Shown here one piece after another: positions 9,801 to 16,181 of a stretch of DNA of 49,776 nucleotides. Each line of letters starts with the position of its first letter. Within the stretch, counting starts at the first letter, position 1. Position numbers and translations under genes: made by a program. Below the pieces are notes generated by a model that made no database searches, was not told the origin of the DNA, and saw only the letters and a list, made by a program, of their open reading frames with translations. Source of the stretch: Colimorpha_A sp964630635 (GTDB lineage: Bacteria > Bacillota > Clostridia > Oscillospirales > CAG-272). The stretch lies in the NCBI GenBank assembly GCA_964630635.1, contig CAZVVM010000002.1:1-49776 (forward strand), written 5' to 3'.

Positions 9801-10234
9801 ATGTTCTTGTACAAGAGTATTATGCTTGGAAGGAAGGAAACGGAACGAGACCGCTATCGGAAAAAACTGATTCTAGCACAGGTTTAGCACAGATTTTTTC
9901 CTCTACTGCTATAAAAGCTATAAATAATGGAATTGATCGAGGATTTGTTAATTCAACAAGAAAATATGATGCGACCATTTGGACAGATGTTTGGGAAGTG
10001 TGGCAAAACTTGCACGATCCAAATAATTTGTATAACCTTCAGTGTTGCGCTCTCGTGATATTAGATTGCCAATATGAGTATGATGACGAACTTTCGTATG
10101 AGCGCTTCTTTGATTTTACCGAAGATGAAATTAAAACAATTTTATCGAGGTATAATGGATATGGCAGTGCCGCAGCAGAATACGGGGACATATGCTATAA
10201 TTACTATTTGATTTTTGAAGCGTATAATAGTTAA
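6827..10234 (+). CDS. Secreted DNRLRE/ricin-lectin protein with lysozyme-like C-terminus (candidate polymorphic toxin)
   Basis: A 1135-residue secreted protein. Residues 1-26 form a signal peptide ending ASVFA. The segment to about 320 resembles the N-terminal module found before RHS or toxin regions in clostridial wall proteins. About 323-490 resemble a DNRLRE domain and 495-825 two ricin-type lectin repeats. About 830-910 look like a bacterial Ig-like domain containing HKVTG. About 915-1135 recall a lysozyme/transglycosylase fold: Glu980 in FREIW, STGLAQI at 1017-1023, YNGYG at 1109-1113. The lectin part is about 80% identical to the cassette at 11221-13200, while the C-termini differ. Coding GC drops sharply after about 9320. 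GAGAAGG at 6817 selects the ATG at 6827 over 6815. A toxin role is inferred. Confidence 0.8.
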   Translation: MKKNLKTLLSIVLTTAILLTQASVFAVPLTDSIEKIPVSDVFVMAEDVSKRGEFEKHYLCSDGTFIVASYAEAIHYKNENGEWVDVDNEVSYNKSTQSYRAGNETFGVEFASASNTSKLVTMSSGKHVISWGLTTDKSISTQTSVKSATVSSITAEEAVTPSVTLKNAAVSAQNSKSLVTDSKTFELSKASGGIAYDKIIVGSPEISVDYSVYRNKIEEDIYINSKTDIKSISMNLSVGTLVARVNYDNSVWLLNDEGEPEYTVGVPYMEDAAGEILNDIKVTVTQNGSNCVITYTPNEAWLNSEERVYPILLDPSITSREYSSNIVDTYVYEGNTANHSSERKNLVGIDNSKIHRTFIKIMNLPNIDPSMPVIGATLTLTLPVGSTTGRTVALYKLNSDWNQSTITYANQPSFTEADKIGICPFNASTRKFTFDLTDDFARMYNEFLAGVNYGYVLKYDDESKTNPDYNATYGMEQTTVAYRPLFTVTYGYSLPTGLEVGGVYALQNRGSYGYLTVHNGTDANDVNVYLKSTASDALGTNQQFKLEYVSSTGAYRFRAMSSSDSNGRVLDIVKSGGYVNNGGNVQIYNPTDELANEWFIVGTGSTAFRIVPRTNMSLSLTAYPGLDGTAEGTTPTSTGNVFVATTVENDNYQQWRIIDMSTGEAVSGGGNTDFVPNGTYYFNNRDTGKYLSKSISVKYVDGLSGLISELGNRIRWTVTCVFDGMYTIRSADDPTLFVVPDDVTTRIVLDTLPSGTDIPDEYLWKFTAANGGGVKIQNVGTSEYLHSLDATNHLSSTLPSTSSASYDRYAWRMANVNVYGNTSEHSYREVTDDFYICDIRMAIGDKSNLPTSERLNYLWVGVNDFTFTMSRNNAVTTNATGFTAEKRGTITIQATHKVTGNISNFEIFVENSFTSSDDFASILNDFLQLEGNGYANLGGYNIYIVSEVVHEIWKYDEYITIYSNLCGIPKEFVQSVLFREIWCYSVADAAADVLVQEYYAWKEGNGTRPLSEKTDSSTGLAQIFSSTAIKAINNGIDRGFVNSTRKYDATIWTDVWEVWQNLHDPNNLYNLQCCALVILDCQYEYDDELSYERFFDFTEDEIKTILSRYNGYGSAAAEYGDICYNYYLIFEAYNS

Positions 10235-10244
10235 GGAGATAACA

Positions 10245-10673
10245 ATGTTGAAAAACAAGCTTTATACAACTCTGAAAATAATATTGTATTGCTTTCTTGC
10301 GGTATCTGTCATTATATGCGTAAGAGCATTGATTGTGTCTGGGATTGCAGCTTCGACTGACGATGAAGCTATGCCTTTACTGACTGCAATGGTGGTGTTC
10401 TATATGCTTCTCCTATACGCACCTTTACCTGTCGCCTTCGTCGATATGCTGTTCTGTGTGCGGTATTTCGAGTCGGACAAAAAGACTACCGAAAAAACGG
10501 TCGCAAACTGCTTTTTTATCCTGCTTTCCCTCGGAATGATAGTAAGTACCGCTTTAATGATTTTCGGACAAGCCGATCCCGGCTCCCCTGCCGCGTTACT
10601 TGGTTATCTCGCCTTGCGCGCGGCGTATCTTATCGCCTTCAAAGCCGCAAAGCAACGAAAGGATTTGGAGTAA
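10245..10673 (+). CDS. Small four-helix membrane protein, candidate immunity protein
   Basis: A 142-residue protein with four predicted membrane helices and a short charged cytoplasmic tail. The ribosome binding site AAGGAG lies six bases before the ATG. The gene starts 10 bases after the toxin-like gene and is surely co-transcribed with it. I recognise no family. The position, size and membrane location match immunity proteins that protect against toxins acting at the cell envelope, and the gene at 13215-13628 has the same layout behind the second cassette. The helix containing LLTAMVVFY resembles LLPIVVVFW of that second protein, suggesting distant relationship. Function is inferred from context only. 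Confidence 0.7.
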   Translation: MLKNKLYTTLKIILYCFLAVSVIICVRALIVSGIAASTDDEAMPLLTAMVVFYMLLLYAPLPVAFVDMLFCVRYFESDKKTTEKTVANCFFILLSLGMIVSTALMIFGQADPGSPAALLGYLALRAAYLIAFKAAKQRKDLE

Positions 10674-10674
10674 A

Positions 10675-11220
10675 ATGACAACACAAAAGAAAAAGGTTAT
10701 AAAGACAGTAATAATTTCTATTCTCGCAGTCGTGATACTCATTCCGGTTGGTTTCCTTTCCTATATGAGCTTTGCGATACATCAAGGCGCATACGGCGAT
10801 AAGGCAGACGTGCTGATACATTCTCCTGACGGCAAATACACACTCATTATTGATGAGTGGGGCTTCGGAATGGGTGGCGGCTCCGATATATACGGCGTAG
10901 AGGGCTCGTCGCCAAACCGGATAGAAAAATGGCTGGCACCAAAGCTCGGAAGTATAGATTCCGACGACGGAGTTTCGATATTCCGAGGGAACAGTGGATA
11001 CGAAATTGAGTGGGGCGAAAAATCAATAGTGATAAGATGCCGCACGGACAGAAGCGGTCAGACCGACGATCCTGCTACGTGGGAAATCATTACCCTCGAT
11101 TACCCCGACAATACCTCGATCTATCTTAAATTCACAGTCATTGTAGCGGCGATAGTTGCGGTAATTACCGCAGTCACGCTGCTTATCGTAAAATCTGTGC
11201 GTAAGCGAAAGACTGCGTGA
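10675..11220 (+). CDS. Membrane protein with extracytoplasmic domain, candidate second immunity protein
   Basis: A 181-residue protein with an N-terminal helix (about 10-33), an extracytoplasmic domain of some 110 residues and a C-terminal helix (about 151-172). The segment SPDGKYTLII recalls DUF5412-like proteins, but this is a weak match by eye. The ATG follows the previous stop by one base, with TTGGAG upstream. The last residues (LIVKSVRK) are also the C-terminus of the gene at 13215-13628, and the following 3' flank is shared too, so this gene end is part of the duplicated unit. Immunity or accessory function is inferred. Confidence 0.7.
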   Translation: MTTQKKKVIKTVIISILAVVILIPVGFLSYMSFAIHQGAYGDKADVLIHSPDGKYTLIIDEWGFGMGGGSDIYGVEGSSPNRIEKWLAPKLGSIDSDDGVSIFRGNSGYEIEWGEKSIVIRCRTDRSGQTDDPATWEIITLDYPDNTSIYLKFTVIVAAIVAVITAVTLLIVKSVRKRKTA

Positions 11221-13200
11221 GCGTCTGAACACTGTTCAAAGTCAATAACAAAAAATATCCACCCTTCCTCTACAGGCGCGTACCGCTTCCGTGCGATGTG
11301 TTCTTCTGACAGCAACGGACGCGTTCTCGATATAGTAAAGAGCGGCGGTTACGTTAATAACGGCGGAAACGTTCAAATATATAACCCGACAGACCCTCTT
11401 GCAAACGAATGGTTTATAGTCGGTGTCGGCTTTAATGCCTTCCGAATTATCCCGAGAACGAACATGTCGCTTTCGCTTACTGCATATCCCGGTCTTGACG
11501 GAACCGCTACGGGAACGACACCTACATCAGCAGGCAACGTATTCGTAGCAACAACCGTGGAAAATGACAATTTTCAGCAGTGGCGTATAGTTGATATGTC
11601 GACGGGCGAAGGGGTTTCCGGCGGCGGAAATAGCTCTGCCGTGCCAAACGGAACGTATTATTTTAATAATATGGATAATGGAAAATATCTATATAAATCT
11701 GAAGTAATTGAATATGTGGATGGACAGTCGGGACTTATTAGCGAACTCGGAAATAGAATCCGTTGGACTATAACCTGCGTATATGATGGTAAATATACAA
11801 TACGATCTGCCGATGATCCTACACTATTCGTAGTTCCCGACGATATAACAGGGCGAATTATTGTTGACACACTTCCGGACGGAGGCGTTATTCCTGACGA
11901 ATACCTATGGATTATAACCGGTGCATACGGCGGAGGAGTGACGATTAAAAACGTTGCAGTCGGCGAGTATCTTCACTCGGTATTAACGACTAATCGCCTC
12001 GGAACGTCAGAACTGGACATTTCCGCTACAAACTATGATACTTATGTGTGGCGTTTGGCTAATGTGGATTTGTATGGAAATACAAGCGAACATAGTTATA
12101 GAGAGTTGGAAGAGTGTATTATAGATGATGTGATCGTTGATGTTGGTCTTGCAGTGGAACCTCGGATTAATTCATCTCCTAATTCAAGTATCTGGGAAAC
12201 AAGTAGTGATTTTGAGTATTATTATGTATCTGGAACGAGAAATTGCATAGAATCTAATGACAATGGAAATCTTGTAGGAGTTTCCCCTGGCATAGCAATT
12301 TATAAGGCGAAGCACAAAGTTACGGGACAAGCGTATACATTCAATGTGTGCGTAGACTATTACACATATCAGTTAATTGAGTTTTTTGGATTTGGCGAAG
12401 AAGCCGCATTGTTGATACGAGGAGTATATGATAGGGTGGAGTCGTCATGTACTACGAGCAACACCTACTATGTAGCATGGGCTTATTCAAGATTATTGTC
12501 AATGTTTAATTATAATAACTGGAAATGGAAAGATACTGCTGGCGAGGTGGTCCCGTATTCTGATTTGGAGTCGTTTTTTCTTGAAACATTAAACTATACA
12601 TACGATGAATATACTTTAATCAAGGAGTCAATTCAATCACAGCATACTACCGCAAATCCCGATTTTTCCCATATGCAAGCATCATTGTCAGCGAGATTGG
12701 CGTATAAACTTGATAAGGATGGCTGGGTATCAAACATTGGCACATTTTGCTCTGATGAAGACGTTTCGTATTTGGCGGGCTGGTTGGGAGATGCTACTAT
12801 TGCAGAGAACGGAACGACATCTATGAGCAATGATGATTATTGTGCTGATTTGGATGCAGAGAATATTTACAGAGAAATAAAAACAAATGTTGATTATATA
12901 GAAGCAATATGTTATTATTATCGAAATCTTACATCAACGCATAATAGAGCGCATGTCTTCTTGAGTCGCATTGACTATGCTACAGTGCAGAGCAAGGTTT
13001 TTTATGAATTGATTGATAAGGAGATATATGTAGCATTGTCTATTGCTTCCGATTCAGGAGATCTTGCATCTGTTATCCAGCTCAATGCCCTTTTGAATGA
13101 TGAAGATTATCACTGGGATATTATAGAAGACAGCTATCACGATACGTATAATTTTCTTCACAGTCTGCAAGAATATAAGGAATTTCTATCTGAATATTGA
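11221..13200 (+). pseudogene. Start-less orphan toxin cassette (lectin repeats plus a different C-terminal domain)
   Basis: The frame is open from directly after the previous stop at 11220 to 13200. The first ATG is at 11296, with no ribosome binding site and no signal peptide. From about 11267 to 12107 it repeats the lectin-coding part of the gene at 6827 (about 80% identical in protein), starting in the middle of the first lectin repeat. It then diverges into a different Ig-like segment and a C-terminal domain unlike the first. Counting from 11296, that domain carries DFSHM at 456-460, LAGWLGD at 493-499 and DDYCADLDAENI at 513-524. I cannot name the domain. It looks like a silent donor cassette; readthrough or reinitiation after 11220 is possible. 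Confidence 0.75.
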
Positions 13201-13214
13201 AAGGGGTAATTGCT

Positions 13215-13628
13215 TTGAAAACGTTTAGAATAATTCTTCATATCCTTTTTGCTATTCTGCTTATCATAACCGCCGTATGGTCGATTATTGATATGCGTTC
13301 CGAATATTTAAGTGCAGCGAAAAGCGGAGAGGGAATAGACCTTGCACTGCTGCCTATCGTTGTGGTGTTTTGGGGCGTTATTATAATAAGCGAGATCAGC
13401 TTGTGGATCAGCACTGTGCTTATAATAAGAAACGTTCAAAGTAAAAAATGGTTTTGGACGGCGTATGATATCGTAACCGCGTTACTGTCTTTGACGGCGA
13501 TTTGCACAACGGTTTTGTACCGTTGCGAAAATGTATCAAATCAAACGAGCGATATTTCGATCTTTGCTCTTGGCAGTGCAATAATATTGCAAGTTGTCGG
13601 CTTGATCGTAAAATCTGTGCGTAAATGA
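13215..13628 (+). CDS. Small four-helix membrane protein, candidate immunity protein of the second cassette
   Basis: A 137-residue protein with four predicted membrane helices, starting at TTG 13215 with AAGGGG at 13201-13206. A longer in-frame TTG start at 13197 overlaps the cassette stop but lacks a ribosome binding site. It follows the orphan cassette by 14 bases. The last eight residues (LIVKSVRK) and the sequence after the stop repeat the end of the gene at 10675-11220, so both are 3' ends of duplicated units. No family is recognised; an immunity role follows from position and topology. Confidence 0.7.
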   Translation: MKTFRIILHILFAILLIITAVWSIIDMRSEYLSAAKSGEGIDLALLPIVVVFWGVIIISEISLWISTVLIIRNVQSKKWFWTAYDIVTALLSLTAICTTVLYRCENVSNQTSDISIFALGSAIILQVVGLIVKSVRK

Positions 13629-13670
13629 AAGGTTGCGTGAGCGTCTGAACGCCGCTCAAAGTTAATAACA

Positions 13671-13703
13671 AAAAATATCTGCCCGAACGGGCAGATATTT
13701 TTT
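13671..13703. terminator. Bidirectional terminator closing the toxin island
   Basis: A 14-bp stem (13671-13684 with 13689-13702) with a GAAC loop is bordered by A and T runs and lies between convergent genes. The stop codon of the minus-strand small gene (13702-13704) falls on its right edge. Only the left arm of a similar hairpin remains at 11251-11265, after the first toxin unit. Confidence 0.9.
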
Positions 13704-13899
13704 ACTTACACATATCGGTCATCGCGTTCTTCATTTTTCCCCCAAGCTCTTTGCAACGGCAGGAATCGAAGCCATAGCAACGTCCGAGAAGAGAGTTCTT
13801 CTGCCCGGGCGGGCAGGGAGTGACCGTTATTATACCGAGAACGACCGCGAAAAAAACGATCATCATCAGTATCTTGAGTTCAACACATATGATTTTCAT
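13702..13899 (-). CDS. Small Cys-containing membrane or secreted protein in the gpr-spoIIP operon
   Basis: A 65-residue protein with a hydrophobic N-terminal segment (about 6-27) followed by a basic tail with five cysteines (CPPG, GRCYG, SCRC and a near-terminal MCK). TAGGAGA stands a few bases before the ATG on the minus strand, and the start lies 9 bases after the spoIIP stop, so it is probably co-transcribed with spoIIP. No family is recognised. A sporulation-linked small protein is possible from context alone. Confidence 0.6.
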   Translation of the reverse strand: MKIICVELKILMMIVFFAVVLGIITVTPCPPGQKNSLLGRCYGFDSCRCKELGGKMKNAMTDMCK

Positions 13900-13908
13900 A
13901 ATAGTCTC

Positions 13909-15015
13909 CTATTTATCCCCGTAAAGCGGAATGCCCGACAGTATCATTCCGCTTAAAACCTCACCCAATATCTCCGTCGCCGCCTTTGCCTCGGCGAGTG
14001 TGTTCGCGCAGGTGCCGACCTCTATAAGCATACCAATATGCGGGTAGTGCTGATTGTAAGCCGATCTTCTTATCGACATGGGTCGCACGATATTATTCAG
14101 CCTGCTGATGAGAAAATGTTGGGCATTTACGGCGAAAGAGAGATTTCTCCGCCAGCCGTCGTGATCGGCTCCCGCTTCATCGGTGCCGACGACGAACATA
14201 AGCTGCGCTGTCGGCGTGCTTTCGTCGTATGTAAGGGTCTTGTAGACTACGCTTTCGCCTACGAGCGCGTCGCGGTGTATGTCGAAGGCGTATTTTATTG
14301 ATGGGTATTTTTTCAAGTATTCCTTGACGCTTTTTGCGGAATTCGTATACGCGGTGTTATACGAGCCGTTATCGTGCATCGTCTTGTCGTGGACGGTCGG
14401 GATCCCGTTTGCGTTCAATATTTCGGTCAGATATTCACCGATTGCGACGACGTTTTTCGTTATGTCGGTGGAGCGGGGCAGGGACGAGGCGGAATACGAG
14501 ACCTTGCCTTCCTCGGCGTAGCCCTCGGTGCCGTGAGTGTGATAGATAAGCACGAGCGGCTTTGACATATCGTATTCGCTTTTCGAAACCTCGATCGACG
14601 CGCCGTATGCGGTCAGAAATTTGGAAATATTAATGTCGTACGCGGTCTTGTTTTTGAAATATATCTGATTCGGCATCGGGTTCTTGCTTAAATCGGTGGC
14701 GGAGATCTTCAGCTCGCCCTCGGGAACGGTTACGCTTTCATCTGCGAATATGGTGTCGTAAATGCCCAGCCCGAGCGGATATTCGCGCTCGAAAATGATG
14801 TCTCTGTATGCGGGCGGCAGCTCCTCGGCTCCCGCTTCAAGTTCGTCGCGCGTCGGTACGGTGTTATGAGGCGAGAATGCGAAAAGACGGTCGAACGAGC
14901 TGTAAACCATTATGAATACCGCAAGAAGCAAAATCGCCGCCTTTGCTGCGATATCGAAAACAACGCCGAAGTCCGGCTTTCTGCCAAGAACTGCTGAAAG
15001 GTTGATTTTTTGCAT
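13909..15015 (-). CDS. spoIIP: Stage II sporulation protein P (peptidoglycan hydrolase)
   Basis: A 368-residue SpoIIP, the amidase/endopeptidase that works with SpoIID and SpoIIM to thin septal peptidoglycan during engulfment. One membrane helix lies at about 24-41. The zinc-amidase landmarks are YHTHGTE at 158-164, IHRDA at 246-250 and the conserved EVGTCAN with Glu332. AAAGGAGGG precedes the ATG. It sits 45 bases downstream of gpr, the same order as in Bacillus subtilis, and shares its promoter. Confidence 0.95.
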   Translation of the reverse strand: MQKINLSAVLGRKPDFGVVFDIAAKAAILLLAVFIMVYSSFDRLFAFSPHNTVPTRDELEAGAEELPPAYRDIIFEREYPLGLGIYDTIFADESVTVPEGELKISATDLSKNPMPNQIYFKNKTAYDINISKFLTAYGASIEVSKSEYDMSKPLVLIYHTHGTEGYAEEGKVSYSASSLPRSTDITKNVVAIGEYLTEILNANGIPTVHDKTMHDNGSYNTAYTNSAKSVKEYLKKYPSIKYAFDIHRDALVGESVVYKTLTYDESTPTAQLMFVVGTDEAGADHDGWRRNLSFAVNAQHFLISRLNNIVRPMSIRRSAYNQHYPHIGMLIEVGTCANTLAEAKAATEILGEVLSGMILSGIPLYGDK

Positions 15016-15060
15016 GACTGCCCTCCTTTTTTATATAAATATATTTGGGAGAGGAGTTAT

Positions 15061-15942
15061 TTATACCGTCAGCGCGACGTTTATCGCCTGCGACAGCAGC
15101 TTTGACATTTCGTTTATGACGGTGTCTGCGTCCTTGAGTGTGACGAAAAAGCTTTTGCCGTTTTCGAGCTCCTTTTCAAGTGCGGACGATATTTCGGTCG
15201 CGCCTGCGCGTTCCAGCGTACCCCACACGAGAGTCGATGAATCAACGACGGTCGGCACTCCTATGGATATCACGGGAACGCCGAGCGTTTCGACGTCGAT
15301 TGCGCTTCTGCGGTTTCCGATGCCCGAACCGGGCATAATGCCGGTGTTCGATATTTGCACCGTCGTGCCGAGACGCTCAACGCTTTTTGATGCGAGCGCG
15401 TCGACGGCAATTACTGCCGATGCGCAAGAGGCGTTTACCGCACCCATAACTATATCTGCTGCTTCCAGTCCCGTTTCGGCGCTGACTCCCGGAGAGAGCG
15501 CGCAGGTCACGAGTGAGCCGAGCTTACCAAAAAGCGTCGGGTCGCTTTCTTTTATGTGGCGGTTTGCCGTTATACCCTTAACGGTGAAGGGACCGACGGC
15601 GTCGGATATCATATGTCTGTTCCCAAGCCCGACGACGAGTACGGTTTTTATATCGCCGAAGGAATACAGGAGCGTCTTTATTTCTTCGCCTATCGCTTTC
15701 ACTGCGTTTTGCCACTCGCCGTCGTCCTTCAGCCATATCTTCCCGACCGAAAACGTCAGATACCGTCCTATCGGTTTGCGAAGAAGGGAAGCGCCTTCCT
15801 CGTTCAAAACCGAAATTTCGGTCACGGGAACGCCGTTTCTTTCGTATTCGCGTGCAGATATGCCGCGGTAAGCGCCGTTTTCTTCCTTCGGACACGCTTC
15901 AAGCGCCATATCGGTTCTGACGTATTTCTGAAAACGGTTCAT
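15061..15942 (-). CDS. gpr: Germination protease GPR
   Basis: A 293-residue aspartic-type spore protease that degrades small acid-soluble spore proteins at germination and is made in the forespore as a zymogen. The N-terminal RTDMALEA resembles the GPR self-processing site, and GLGNR (within VVGLGNRHM) with the following Asp and Pro are family hallmarks. I chose the ATG at 15942, preceded by GGGAGAAAG; the open frame extends upstream to 16143, but those codons are A/T-rich leader. The gene leads an operon with spoIIP and a small protein. Confidence 0.94.
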   Translation of the reverse strand: MNRFQKYVRTDMALEACPKEENGAYRGISAREYERNGVPVTEISVLNEEGASLLRKPIGRYLTFSVGKIWLKDDGEWQNAVKAIGEEIKTLLYSFGDIKTVLVVGLGNRHMISDAVGPFTVKGITANRHIKESDPTLFGKLGSLVTCALSPGVSAETGLEAADIVMGAVNASCASAVIAVDALASKSVERLGTTVQISNTGIMPGSGIGNRRSAIDVETLGVPVISIGVPTVVDSSTLVWGTLERAGATEISSALEKELENGKSFFVTLKDADTVINEMSKLLSQAINVALTV

Positions 15943-15974
15943 TTTTCTTTCTCCCGTAAACTGCTTTTTGATGA

Positions 15975-16004
15975 TAGTATCTCGCGTAAGCACAAAAAAA
16001 TTCA
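15975..16004 (-). promoter_or_regulatory. Sigma-G-like promoter of gpr-spoIIP
   Basis: On the minus strand TGAATT (16004-15999) and GATACTA (15981-15975) are 17 bases apart. They match five of six and six of seven positions of the forespore SigG consensus TGMATA/CATACTA. SigG or SigF control of gpr is established in Bacillus. Confidence 0.6.
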
Positions 16005-16087
16005 TGACAAAATGCACAAAAAAATAAATACTTCGTTGTTCAAACAGCCAAAACTTGGATTTTGAAAAAAATAGCTTAAAAATGTTG

Positions 16088-16116
16088 TTGATTAAAATTA
16101 ATAAAAGTGCTATAAT
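16088..16116 (+). promoter_or_regulatory. Promoter of the peptide-binding lipoprotein gene
   Basis: TTGATT at 16088-16093 and TATAAT at 16111-16116 are 17 bases apart. The leader contains a small inverted repeat AGGCAT...ATGCCT (16132-16152). Confidence 0.8.
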
Positions 16117-16181
16117 GTATAGGTAATAAAATAGGCATGCCATAGCTATGCCTTCATTTTCTCATGGGGGATCTTACAAAT

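Noticed and set aside
14912..15871. Plus-strand frame opposite gpr and the start of spoIIP
   Set aside because: Antisense shadow rich in Ser/Thr; gpr and spoIIP on the other strand are unambiguous.
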